From NCBI RefSeq assembly GCF_003201595.1, contig NZ_QJJS01000009.1, positions 1-64,000 of the forward strand: a stretch of 64,000 nucleotides of DNA, written 5' to 3'. Below, one piece after another: positions 37,590 through 45,953 of the stretch. Under the pieces are notes generated by a model, which searched no databases, was not told the origin of the DNA, and saw nothing but the letters and a program-made list of their open reading frames with translations. Source of the DNA: Sphaerotilus hippei (lineage in GTDB: Bacteria; Pseudomonadota; Gammaproteobacteria; Burkholderiales; Burkholderiaceae_C). How positions within the stretch are numbered: position 1 is the stretch's first letter; every line of letters starts with the position of its first letter. The position numbers and the translations under genes are program-made.

Positions 37590-38600
37590 TCACTTGGCGG
37601 TGCCGCGCACCTTGGCCAGCTCGCTCATCAGCTCGGCGGTGGTGTCCTCGCCGAACTCCTTGCCGAACTTGGCCAGCACCGGCTGCAGCTTGGCGCGCAG
37701 CTTGGCCTGCTCGGCCGCCGGCAGCTCGGTGACCTGCATGCCGACCTTCTTCAGCTCGCCCAGCGCCTTGTCGCCGAAGGCGCGGATGGTCCTGCGCTCG
37801 AACAGCGTGGCCTCGCGGGCGGCCTCCTGCACGATCTTCTGCTCCTGCGCCGACAGGCCGTCCCAGGTCTTCTTGGACATCAGCAGCACCCAGGCGCTGT
37901 ACATGTGGCGCGACAGCACCAGGTGCTTCTGCACCTCGTAGAACTTGCTGGCCAGGATGGTGGCCGGCGGGTTCTCCTGGCCGTCGACGGCGGCCTGCTC
38001 CATCGCCGAATACAGCTCGGTGAAGGGCATCGGCGTGGCGTTGGTGCCCAGCGCGCTGAAGGTCTCCAGGAACAGCGGGTTCTGGATCACGCGCAGCTTC
38101 AGGCCGGCGAGGTCATCGGCCTTGGTGATCGGGCGACGCGAGTTGGTCACGTGGCGAAAGCCGTTCTCCCAGTAGCCCAGGCCGACCAGGCCCTTCTCGG
38201 GCAGCTTGGCCAGCAGCTTCTGGCCCAGCGGGCCGTCGAGCACGGCATCGGCCTCCTGCTCGCTGTTGAAGGTCAGCGGCAGGTTGATCACGCCGAAGGG
38301 CTTGACCATGGAGACCAGCGTGGAGCTGTCGGGCACCGTCATCTCCAGCGTGCCGCCGCGCAGCGCCGAGGTCATGGTCACGTCATTGCCCAGCGAGCCG
38401 CTGGCGAACAGCTTGGCGTTCATCTTGCCGCCGCTGCGGGCCGCGAGCTGTTCGCCGAAGTGCTTGACGGCCAGCGCCTGGGGATGGTCTTCGCTCAGGC
38501 CGATGCCGACCTTGAAGACGTGTTCCTTGATCTGCGCGGACGCCGGGCCGGCCAGCGCCGCCAGGACCGTGGTGAGCACGGCGAGGGATTTCAGCTTCAT
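37590..38600 (-). CDS. dctP: TRAP-transporter solute-binding protein (DctP family)
   Basis: A 336-residue periplasmic binding protein with a signal peptide (1-22, ending ASAQ). Family hallmarks are VGIGLSEDHPQALAVKHFGE, FASGSLGNDVTMTSALRGGT, the conserved arginine in GLKLRVIQNP and PMPFTELYSAMEQAAVDGQE. It should capture an organic or sugar acid for a TRAP transporter. The usual membrane subunits DctQ and DctM are not next to it or elsewhere in the window, so it is an orphan. It is divergent from the LysR gene and is the first gene of the sugar-acid cluster. Confidence 0.92.
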   Translation of the reverse strand: MKLKSLAVLTTVLAALAGPASAQIKEHVFKVGIGLSEDHPQALAVKHFGEQLAARSGGKMNAKLFASGSLGNDVTMTSALRGGTLEMTVPDSSTLVSMVKPFGVINLPLTFNSEQEADAVLDGPLGQKLLAKLPEKGLVGLGYWENGFRHVTNSRRPITKADDLAGLKLRVIQNPLFLETFSALGTNATPMPFTELYSAMEQAAVDGQENPPATILASKFYEVQKHLVLSRHMYSAWVLLMSKKTWDGLSAQEQKIVQEAAREATLFERRTIRAFGDKALGELKKVGMQVTELPAAEQAKLRAKLQPVLAKFGKEFGEDTTAELMSELAKVRGTAK

Positions 38601-38751
38601 GCATGTCTCCGTTGGAATGATCTGTCACGAGGGTCCTGCCCCTCGGCGTCTCGTCCGTCCTCTGCGGGAACCGTCTCGACGCAGGCGCAGATTAGGTCTG
38701 CCGACCCCATCAGTCCACTGACTTTTTTGCTAGGATCGATTCCATATCGTT

Positions 38752-39720
38752 ATGACTTCAGAGCTTTCTACGGGTAGACCCTTGTCGCTGGCACAGGCCT
38801 GCGCACGCCTGAGGTTCAGGCATCTGCAGCTGCTGGACCTGCTCGGCCAGACGCGCAACCTGAGGCTGGCCGCCGAGCAGATGCACCTCACGCAGCCGGC
38901 GGCCACCAAGATCCTGATGGACATCGAGCAGATCCTGGAGGCCCGCCTGTTCGACCGGCTGCCCCGGGGCATGCGGCCCAACGAGCTGGGCCTGTTCACG
39001 CTGCGTTATGCCGAGGCCGCGCTGGCGGGGCAGCGCAAGTTCGTCGACGAATTCAATGCGCTGAAACAAGGCGGCCATGGCCACCTGGCCATCGGCGCGA
39101 TCACGGGCTCGGCGGCCCGCCTGCTGACGGCCTCGGTGGTGGAGATCCAGCGCCTGCGCCCGCTGCTGGTGATCAAGATCCTGGAGCAGAGCAGCGACCA
39201 GCTCATCAGCTGGCTGGCCGAGCGCCGCATCGACCTGATGATCGGACGCTTCACCGACGAGTCGCAGCGCGCCCAGTTCAGCTACGAGCGGCTGTCGAGC
39301 GAACAGCTGCAGGTGGTCGCCGGGCTGCACCACCCGCTGCGGGGCGCGCACGATCTGGAGCTGACCCAGCTGACACGCTGGCCGTGGATCCTCTACCCGG
39401 CCTCGACGGCGGTGCGCAAGGTCTGCGACGACATCTTCGGCAGCACCGGCCTGGCGCCCACGTCCGGCGTGGTCGAGACGCCCTCCTTCCTGTTCGCGCT
39501 GGAGCTGATGCAGATCACCGACATGCTGTCGCTGCAGCCGGCGGCCCTGGTCGACAAGTACGTCCACAAGGGCCTGCTGAGCCGCATCCCCGTGGAGCTG
39601 CCCGACCGCATGCCCGACTACGGCCTGATCACCCGCCTGGACGAGCCGCCGACCCCGGCCGCGCAGGCCTTCATCACGGTGCTGCGCCGGATGGCGGACC
39701 CCGGCGACGAGCCGGCCTGA
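38752..39720 (+). CDS. LysR-family regulator of the sugar-acid cluster (GbpR-like)
   Basis: A 322-residue LysR-type regulator. The helix-turn-helix lies around FRHLQLLDLLGQTRNLRLAA to QPAATKILMDIEQIL (about 22-60), in the GbpR-like style that starts further into the chain than usual. The effector domain (100-310) would bind a sugar acid or its keto-deoxy derivative. It is divergent from dctP across 151 bp, the normal layout for LysR control of an adjacent operon. A 14-base palindrome (CGCTTCGCGAAGCG, 39738-39751) follows the gene. Confidence 0.92.
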   Translation: MTSELSTGRPLSLAQACARLRFRHLQLLDLLGQTRNLRLAAEQMHLTQPAATKILMDIEQILEARLFDRLPRGMRPNELGLFTLRYAEAALAGQRKFVDEFNALKQGGHGHLAIGAITGSAARLLTASVVEIQRLRPLLVIKILEQSSDQLISWLAERRIDLMIGRFTDESQRAQFSYERLSSEQLQVVAGLHHPLRGAHDLELTQLTRWPWILYPASTAVRKVCDDIFGSTGLAPTSGVVETPSFLFALELMQITDMLSLQPAALVDKYVHKGLLSRIPVELPDRMPDYGLITRLDEPPTPAAQAFITVLRRMADPGDEPA

Positions 39721-39859
39721 CGCGTCGGGATCCGGGGCGCTTCGCGAAGCGGGGCCGGCCGACGTCGAGGCATTAACATCACCACGGCCACCGAATCATC
39801 CACCCCTGTCCACCACCTCGCACACGATGCGTCGTGTGCCCGAGAACGGCGATCGCCCG

Positions 39860-40249
39860 ATGGAACCGACCCACGCACTGTCCTTTGACCAGCCCGACCT
39901 GCTGCCGGCCCTGCATGCGCTGGACGACGCGGCGCTGGACCGCCTGCCTTTCGGCGTGATCGGCTTCGGTGCGGATGGCACCGTCAGCCGCTACAACAGC
40001 ACGGAGTCGCGCCTGAGCGGGCTGGCGGTGGCCCGGGTCGTCGGCCTGCCGCTGTTCACCGAGGTGGCCCAGTGCATGAACAACTACCTGGTGGCCTCAC
40101 GCTTCGAGGACGCGATGGCCCGGGGCACGGTGCTGGACACGACCCTCGACTACGTGCTGACCTGGCGCATGCGGCCCACGCCGGTGCGCCTGCGCCTGCT
40201 CAGCGCGCCGGACGTGCCGACGTGTTACCTGCTGCTGCTGCGCTCATGA
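39860..40249 (+). CDS. Photoactive yellow protein (PYP) homologue
   Basis: A 129-residue single PAS domain that aligns with Halorhodospira PYP over its whole length (125 residues). With an offset of three, Tyr45, Glu49 and Cys72 match PYP Tyr42, Glu46 and chromophore-bearing Cys69; Ser53 replaces Thr50 and Leu55 replaces Arg52. Landmarks are LPFGVIGFGADGTVSRYNST, LFTEVAQC and WRMRPTPVRL, like PYP FFKDVAPC and YQMTPTKVKV. The start at 39860 is chosen by this alignment; ATG 39827 would add 11 residues, and neither has a clear ribosome binding site. Its stop overlaps a histidine kinase gene (ATGA). Blue-light sensing with p-coumaric acid is known for the family; here it is inferred, as no chromophore-making genes are in the window. 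Confidence 0.82.
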   Translation: MEPTHALSFDQPDLLPALHALDDAALDRLPFGVIGFGADGTVSRYNSTESRLSGLAVARVVGLPLFTEVAQCMNNYLVASRFEDAMARGTVLDTTLDYVLTWRMRPTPVRLRLLSAPDVPTCYLLLLRS

Positions 40250-41427
40250 GCCCCTTGCCTCCCGCCCGGCCGAACGTTGCGGAGGCTGCCGCGCCGGATG
40301 CGGGCGGCTGGGTCGCCGGGGCGGACCTGACCGAGCTGCAGCTGACGCAGGCCGCGCTGCTGCGCACCCAGGCCGACCTGCGGCGCTGGGCCGCCGCGCA
40401 GGACAGCACGCAGCAGAACGAGCGCTGGCGCATCGCCCGCGAGCTGCATGACGAGCTGCAGCAGACCCTGGCGGGCATGCGGCTGGAGCTGGCGGCCATG
40501 GGCGAGCGCCTGGTCAACGCACCGGCCGATGCCACCAGCGCGGTGGCGCTGCTGCACCACGTGAGCCAGCTCGCGCTGACCGCCATGGCGTCGACCCGGC
40601 GCATCGTCAACGACCTGCGCCCGCCGGTGCTGGAGGACCTCGGCCTGGCGGCGGCGCTGGAGGCGCTGTCGGACCGGTTCTCCCGCGACACCGGCATCCC
40701 CTGCCGCCTCGAGGCCGGCGACGCCTGGAGCCCCACCGAGCCACTGCCGCTGGACCTGGCCCACGGCCTCTACCGCGTGGCCGAGGAGGCGCTGGACAAC
40801 GTGGCCCGGCACGCCGGGGCACGGCAGGTGGACATCCGGTTGCGGCGTGATGCGGACAGGCAGCTCGTGATGCACATCCACGACGACGGCCGCGGCATCG
40901 CCATCGAGGACTGGCGCAAGCCCGACACCTTCGGCCTGCTGGGCATGCACGAGCGGGTGCACGCGCTGGGGGGTGACCTGCAGGTGGACAGCGCGCCGGC
41001 CGCGGGCACGGCCATCGAGGTCAGGCTGGACGTCGAGCGGCGTGCCGACCCCTTCAGCAGGGAGCGCCCCCAGCGCCCCGGCGACGAGGCCTTCGACAAC
41101 CTGCTGGGCTTTCTCTACCGCACCCCCATCGGCCTGCTGCAGACCGGCCTCGACGGGCGCATCGAGATGCTCAACCCGATGGCCGCCAACCTGCTGATGC
41201 CGCTGTCGCCCGATGGCCGGCTCGACAACCTGTTCCAGGTGCTGCAAGGCGTGGCGCCGCAGCTGCGCACACGCACGCAGGCCCTGCAGGCCGCCTCGGG
41301 CGTGGTCTGCGAAGGCCTGCGCATCAGCGTGCCCGGCGAGCCGCGCGGCGCGCTGACGCTCAGCCTGCTGAAACAGCAGGGCTCCCGCCTGATGGCCGTG
41401 CTCAGCCCCGAACCCTCCAGGCCCTGA
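40246..41427 (+). CDS. Soluble histidine kinase (HisKA_3/NarL type) with C-terminal PAS domain
   Basis: A 393-residue kinase without membrane segments. A coiled-coil-like N-terminus (about 30-60) precedes RIARELHDELQQTLAGMRLE, where His68 is the phospho-site of the HisKA_3 family. VLEDLGLAAAL, LYRVAEEALDNVARHAGA and HDDGRGI mark the ATPase domain up to about 260. The last 120 residues look like a PAS domain (TPIGLLQTGLDGRIEMLNPM), placed after the kinase core, which is unusual. The ATG is inside the stop of the PYP homologue, so the PYP protein is the obvious input partner. No response regulator is adjacent; a LuxR/NarL-type partner must be elsewhere. Confidence 0.88.
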   Translation: MSPLPPARPNVAEAAAPDAGGWVAGADLTELQLTQAALLRTQADLRRWAAAQDSTQQNERWRIARELHDELQQTLAGMRLELAAMGERLVNAPADATSAVALLHHVSQLALTAMASTRRIVNDLRPPVLEDLGLAAALEALSDRFSRDTGIPCRLEAGDAWSPTEPLPLDLAHGLYRVAEEALDNVARHAGARQVDIRLRRDADRQLVMHIHDDGRGIAIEDWRKPDTFGLLGMHERVHALGGDLQVDSAPAAGTAIEVRLDVERRADPFSRERPQRPGDEAFDNLLGFLYRTPIGLLQTGLDGRIEMLNPMAANLLMPLSPDGRLDNLFQVLQGVAPQLRTRTQALQAASGVVCEGLRISVPGEPRGALTLSLLKQQGSRLMAVLSPEPSRP

Positions 41428-41434
41428 ACCGGCC

Positions 41435-42607
41435 TCAGCCGCGCCGCGCCGGCGGGTCCGCGGCCGGGGCCCGCTCGCCGGCCACCGGCGTGAAATCCGC
41501 CGGGCGATCGGCCCCGACACGCTCGATGACCTCGCGCACCCGCCGCGAGGCCCAGGCCGCCGCCTGCTGCCAGGGCCCGACCGGCAGCACCAGCGACACG
41601 GTGGCCGGGACCGGCTGGCCGGAGGCCGGCTCGGCGAGCTGCCAGTCGCCCGGCAGCATCGGCAGGCGACGGGCCAGCTCGACCTCGTTGAGCAGCTCGG
41701 CCCCCCGGGCCGTCAGGTCACGGCGGGATCCGGCGCGGAAGGCATGCAGCCGCCCGGCCGAGCCGAACAGGCACAGCGAGGCGACGGGGTCGCCGTCGAG
41801 CGTCAGCTCGGCGAACACCACCCGGGCTTCGGTCGAGAAGCGGGCCACCACGTCGCGGAAGAAGGCCTCGTCCGCGGGGCTGGACAGCAGCGACGTGCCG
41901 GCCAGGCGGTGCGGCCCCTCGTGCTCCAGGCGCAGGAAGGCATCGACCACGGCCGCAGGGATCGGGCCCTGGTGCAGCCGCCAGTCGAGCCGGCCGAGCC
42001 GGGCCAGCGCCTGGTGGCAGCGCTGCGCCGGCTCGGAGCGGGCCGGCACGGTGCGGGCGAACGGCAGCGTCGCCCAGGGCACCCGGCAGGTGCCCTGCGG
42101 CACCGGCGGGCGCTGCTCGACGTGCCGGCCGAGCGCGCCGGCCGCCGCCACCAGGGCCTGCTGCAGCCCGCCACCGTCGACCAGGCCCTCCAGCACCAGG
42201 CCCTTGTTCCTCGGCAGGCTGCTCAGCAGCTGCACCGCCACCTCGGGCAGCCAGCGGCCGTCGACCAGCAGGCCGCCCTGCGCCGCGTGCCGGGGCAGGT
42301 CCAGCGCCAGGTGCGGTGCGGGCATGACGGCCGACGCGGTGCGCCCGTGGCACAGCGCCAGGCCCACCAGCTCACGGCCGTGGCCGGTCTGGCGCTCGAT
42401 CATCAGGAACAGGCCGCGCCGCGACGCCTCGAGGTGCTGCAGCGCCGGCAGCAGGAAATGCGGCGACAGGCCGGGGTGCGGCTCGAGCGCACGCGCCTCC
42501 AGCGCCAGCCAGGCCTGCCGCTCGGCCTCGCCGAACTGCTGCTGCGACACCACCCGCACCCGCAGCTGGGCCTGCCGGTCGACGGACACAAGATCGGCTT
42601 CGGTCAC
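41435..42607 (-). CDS. BioF2-like (FemAB/GNAT) acyltransferase domain protein
   Basis: A 390-residue cytoplasmic protein. The second half has the pattern of the BioF2-like/Acetyltransf_6 family: FLRLEHEGPHRLAGTSLL, VVFAELTLDGDPVASLCLFG and FRAGSRRDLTARGAELLNEV. Relatives act in exopolysaccharide or cell-envelope acylation or aminoacyl transfer. The ending is Ala/Pro/Arg-rich. It converges with the PYP-kinase pair (7 bases between stops) and diverges from the small zinc-ribbon-like gene. No envelope gene cluster is adjacent, so the substrate is unknown. Confidence 0.7.
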   Translation of the reverse strand: MTEADLVSVDRQAQLRVRVVSQQQFGEAERQAWLALEARALEPHPGLSPHFLLPALQHLEASRRGLFLMIERQTGHGRELVGLALCHGRTASAVMPAPHLALDLPRHAAQGGLLVDGRWLPEVAVQLLSSLPRNKGLVLEGLVDGGGLQQALVAAAGALGRHVEQRPPVPQGTCRVPWATLPFARTVPARSEPAQRCHQALARLGRLDWRLHQGPIPAAVVDAFLRLEHEGPHRLAGTSLLSSPADEAFFRDVVARFSTEARVVFAELTLDGDPVASLCLFGSAGRLHAFRAGSRRDLTARGAELLNEVELARRLPMLPGDWQLAEPASGQPVPATVSLVLPVGPWQQAAAWASRRVREVIERVGADRPADFTPVAGERAPAADPPARRG

Positions 42608-42755
42608 ACGTCACCACTTTTCCGGTTTCTGGAACGGTCATTTTGTATCAAATTGCTACTGAACTGTGCGTCATCGTTGGACGTGGCGTCGTCCTGGGCC
42701 ACCGCTTCGTGATGGCAGACCACCCGCCCGAGCAGGGCGCCGCGACAATGGCGGC

Positions 42756-43154
42756 ATGGCATCGACCCCCCTCCCCCTGCTGAACCTCGAATCGCTGCGG
42801 CCGCTGGCCGCGGTCCGGCCGGCCGGCGCCTGCCAAGCCTGCGCGCCGCTGGTGTGCCCGGGCTGGGAGTCGCTGCCCGGCGACTTCGACCGCGCCCGGC
42901 TGCAGCGGGTGGGCACGCTGCAGCGGCCCGACGACGAGGAGCCGACGCTGGTCGAGCACCACCCGGACGGCACGCACGCCTGGTCGGTCGATGCGCCGAT
43001 CGCACCGGCCTTCTTCCCGTACAACCGCTGCGAGGCGTGGCGCTGCACCGCGTGCGCCCGGCCCTTCCTGCGCTACACCGAGTACGGCGGTTATTACCAG
43101 GACGAGCGCATCCGCGAGCTCGACGCCCGGCTGCTCGTCGACGCGCGGCCCTGA
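42756..43154 (+). CDS. Conserved hypothetical protein with zinc-ribbon-like cysteines
   Basis: A 132-residue protein with no known function. Cysteine pairs C26-x2-C29 (ACQACAP) and C97-x2-C100 (CTACARPFL), plus Cys34 and Cys92, suggest a structural zinc site. Other fixed-looking parts are HAWSVDAPIAPAFFPYNRCE and RYTEYGGYYQDERIRELD. It has no signal peptide or membrane helix. The start at 42756 is the first ATG close to the conserved part; the frame stays open 90 bases further upstream. It stands alone between divergent and convergent neighbours. Confidence 0.7.
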   Translation: MASTPLPLLNLESLRPLAAVRPAGACQACAPLVCPGWESLPGDFDRARLQRVGTLQRPDDEEPTLVEHHPDGTHAWSVDAPIAPAFFPYNRCEAWRCTACARPFLRYTEYGGYYQDERIRELDARLLVDARP

Positions 43155-43178
43155 GGCCGCGGCGGCGGGCCTGCGGCC

Positions 43179-44546
43179 TCAGAAGCGGGTTTCCGCGCCG
43201 GGCGGGCGCAGCCGGTGGTAGATCTGCCGGGCGTGCTGCACCCAGCCGTGGGTGTCCCAGCGGCGCAGCAGCAGCATGCCGCGGATCCATTCGTCGGCGG
43301 CGTAGGCGACCCAGATGCCAGGCAGGCCGAAATGGCGGCCCAGCACGACCGAGCCCACGCCCAGCACCAGCACGATCGAGGTGATGCTGGCGGCCACCGG
43401 GTAGACCGCGTCGCCGGTCGAGCGCAGCGCGCCAAGCACGACCAGGTTGGCCACCCGCCCGGTCTCGAGCGCGAAAGACAGCCACAGCAGCGTCTGCGCG
43501 GCCGCGATCACGCCCGGGTCGCGGGTGAAGGCCTGCATCAGCCACGGCGCCGCGGCCGCGGCCACCAGCGCCAGGCTGCCCGAGGCGAGCAGGCCGTTGC
43601 GCAGGCCCTTGCGCACCAGCCGGTGGGCGGTGCGGAACTCGCCCGCGCCGATCAGGTGGCCGACCATGATCTCGCAGGCCCAGCCGATGGCCATGCTGAC
43701 GAGCAGCACGTACTTCAGGGTCTGCAGCGTGTAGGCCTGCGTGGCCAGCGCGGCCACGCCGAGGCGGGCGGCCGCGGCCAGCGACATCATGAAGGCGATG
43801 CGGTAGGCCATCTCCAGCGCCGCGCCGGGCACGCCGATGCGCAGCACCGGCATCAGCGCCGGCAGCGGGCAGACCCACCAGTCGCGGGCACGCGGGGCCA
43901 GCTGCATGCGGCGGCGCCACAGCCACAGGTGCAGGCCCAGCCCCACCGCGCGGCTGACGGTGAACGCCGCCGCGTAGCCGAACAGGCCCAGGCCGTCCCA
44001 GTCGCCCACGCCACGCATCAGCACGAAGGCCAGCAGCAGGTGGATGCCGTGCATCACCAGCATCACCATCAGCGTGTCGCGCGCGTGCAGGTGGGCCCGC
44101 AGGATGGCGGCCATCGTCAGGTTGTAGGCCTCGAGCAGCAGCGCCAGCGCCAGCGTCTGCACATAGGGGCTGGCCAGCGCGCTGACGGCGTCGGGCGCGT
44201 TGAGCACGTCGAGCGTCCAGTCGTTGGCCAGCAGCACCCACAGCGCGGCCACCAGGCCGGCCCAGGTGCTCGCCCCCAGCCCGACCAGCGCGGTCTGGCG
44301 CGCGGCCTGCGGACGGGCGCCGCCCAGGCTCTGCGTGATGACCACGCCCACGCCGATGGCCAGCACCCGGAACAGCACCATCAGCGTCTCGAGCACCTGG
44401 TTGATCATGCCGAAGGCGCCGGCGGCGGCGTCCGAGGTCTTGGACGCGAGCCAGAGCCCGGCCATGGCCACCGTCATGCCGATCAGGAACTCGCCCAGGA
44501 TGGGGCCGGCGATCGCGTTGAGCCGCGGACGGGACGTGGTCTTCAT
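43179..44546 (-). CDS. MATE-family membrane exporter
   Basis: A 455-residue membrane protein with about 12 helices arranged as two similar halves. PILGEFLIGMTVAMAGLWLA starts the first half and LMPVLRIGVPGAALEMAYRI the second, as in MATE/NorM-type antiporters that use a sodium or proton gradient to export cationic compounds. It begins 15 bases after the AGE-family isomerase gene, so the two form an operon, probably under the LacI-type regulator further upstream. Pairing of a MATE protein with a sugar isomerase is unusual; its cargo is unknown. Confidence 0.88.
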   Translation of the reverse strand: MKTTSRPRLNAIAGPILGEFLIGMTVAMAGLWLASKTSDAAAGAFGMINQVLETLMVLFRVLAIGVGVVITQSLGGARPQAARQTALVGLGASTWAGLVAALWVLLANDWTLDVLNAPDAVSALASPYVQTLALALLLEAYNLTMAAILRAHLHARDTLMVMLVMHGIHLLLAFVLMRGVGDWDGLGLFGYAAAFTVSRAVGLGLHLWLWRRRMQLAPRARDWWVCPLPALMPVLRIGVPGAALEMAYRIAFMMSLAAAARLGVAALATQAYTLQTLKYVLLVSMAIGWACEIMVGHLIGAGEFRTAHRLVRKGLRNGLLASGSLALVAAAAAPWLMQAFTRDPGVIAAAQTLLWLSFALETGRVANLVVLGALRSTGDAVYPVAASITSIVLVLGVGSVVLGRHFGLPGIWVAYAADEWIRGMLLLRRWDTHGWVQHARQIYHRLRPPGAETRF

Positions 44547-44561
44547 CGCACCGCCGCCCGC

Positions 44562-45773
44562 TCAGGCGCCCAGGCCACGCAGCACGTCGTGGCAGGCCCC
44601 CATGGTGTGGTAGTCGGTCTTGCCCGCGGGGCTCTTCTCGTCGCTGATGCGGCGGTTGTCGGGCGTGAGGATGCGGTACCAGGCGCCGTGGACGTGGTCC
44701 ACCAGATGCGCCCAGCTGTAGGCCCACAGCCGGTCGTGCCAGGCCCAGCATTCGGGGTCGCCGGTGCGCAGCGCCAGCAGCGCGGCCGCGGCCAGGCTCT
44801 CGGCCTGGACCCAGAAGTACTTGTCGCCGTCGCAGACCACCCCGTCGGGGCCGAAGCCGTAGACCAGACCGCCGTGCACCGGATCCCAGCCCCGCTGCAT
44901 CGCGGTGTCGAAGAAATGCCGCGCGGTCGGCAGCAGCCAGTCCGGACGCCGCTCGGCCGGCAGGTGGGTCTCCAGCTGCAGCAGCAGCTTGGTCCACTCG
45001 GTGAGGTGGCCGGTCTGGTAGCCCCAGGGGCGGAAGATGTTGGTCCGGTCATCGCGGTTGTAGTCCCAGTCGACCGACCAGTCGGCGTGGTGGTGCTCCC
45101 AGACCAGGCCGCCCGCCCGCCCGGCCTGGCGCTGCGTGATCGAGGTGGCCAGCGTCAGCGCGCGGTCGAGGTAGCGGGGCTCCCGCGTCGCGTCCCAGGC
45201 CGCGATCATCGCCTCGCAGGCATGCATGTTGGCGTTCTGGCCGCGGTAGGGGCCGACCTGCCAGTCGGGCGTGGCCTCGTCGGCATAGAGGCCGTGGGCC
45301 GGCTCCCAGAAACGGGCCTCCATCAGCTCGAAGGTCGCGGCCAGGCCGTCGCGGGCCTCCTCGAGCCCGGCCATCAGCGCGTGGGCGTGGGCCAGCAGCA
45401 CGAAGGCCAGGCCGTAGCAGTGGTTCGTGCCGTCCTGCACCGTGGCCACCTGGCGCTCGCCATCCCAGTCGATCTGCCAGGCGTAGCCGCCCTGCGGCTG
45501 CGCATGGGCGGTCCGCAGGAAACGCAGGCCGTGGCGCGCCGCGGCCTGGTGGGCCGGATCGCCGAAGCGGCGCCAGGCCATCGCATGGTTGAAGATGAAG
45601 CGGGTGCTGCTGACCAGATGGCGGGTGCGGCGGTCGTAGACCGTGCCGTCGTCCTTGAAGAAGTGGAAGAAGCCCCCGGACGGATCGAGGCAGCGGCCCT
45701 CGTAGAAGGCCATCGTGTGGCGGATGTGGCCGAGCAGGAACTCGGGCGAGCGGAAGTCGGGCGTGGCGGTCAT
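44562..45773 (-). CDS. AGE-family sugar epimerase/isomerase
   Basis: A 403-residue (alpha/alpha)6-barrel protein of the N-acylglucosamine 2-epimerase family. Characteristic parts are SSTRFIFNHAMAWRRFGDP, DGTNHCYGLAFVLLAHAHAL, GQNANMHACEAMIAAW, EHHHADWSVDWDYN and KTDYHTMGACHD, which supply the catalytic histidines and arginine. Members interconvert mannose and fructose or glucose, epimerise cellobiose, or act on sulfoquinovose-related sugars. Mannose isomerase is my first guess. The start at 45773 matches family length. It is followed by a MATE gene at 15 bases and preceded by a LacI-type gene. Confidence 0.88.
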   Translation of the reverse strand: MTATPDFRSPEFLLGHIRHTMAFYEGRCLDPSGGFFHFFKDDGTVYDRRTRHLVSSTRFIFNHAMAWRRFGDPAHQAAARHGLRFLRTAHAQPQGGYAWQIDWDGERQVATVQDGTNHCYGLAFVLLAHAHALMAGLEEARDGLAATFELMEARFWEPAHGLYADEATPDWQVGPYRGQNANMHACEAMIAAWDATREPRYLDRALTLATSITQRQAGRAGGLVWEHHHADWSVDWDYNRDDRTNIFRPWGYQTGHLTEWTKLLLQLETHLPAERRPDWLLPTARHFFDTAMQRGWDPVHGGLVYGFGPDGVVCDGDKYFWVQAESLAAAALLALRTGDPECWAWHDRLWAYSWAHLVDHVHGAWYRILTPDNRRISDEKSPAGKTDYHTMGACHDVLRGLGA

Positions 45774-45953
45774 CGGTTCGGTCCGGGGGAGGGTTCGGTG
45801 CAGGACGCGCCGCGATGCACGCGCGCCCCGTGGCGTGGAAAGAAGATCGCCCGGCCGCACAGGCTAGTTCGTGGGGGCGGCCCGCGTCAGAGGGCTATCC
45901 CGCCCGGCACTCGACGTGCCGGACGAAACAGGCCGGGCGAAGCAGGCCGGGCT

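Noticed and set aside
35535-38777. 1080-codon plus-strand frame opposite the dehydratase and dctP
   Set aside because: Same shadow pattern; both minus-strand genes have intact family motifs.
39738-39751. Perfect palindrome CGCTTCGCGAAGCG after the LysR gene, considered as a terminator
   Set aside because: There is no T-tract and a stable stem-loop would have almost no loop; left as a note only.
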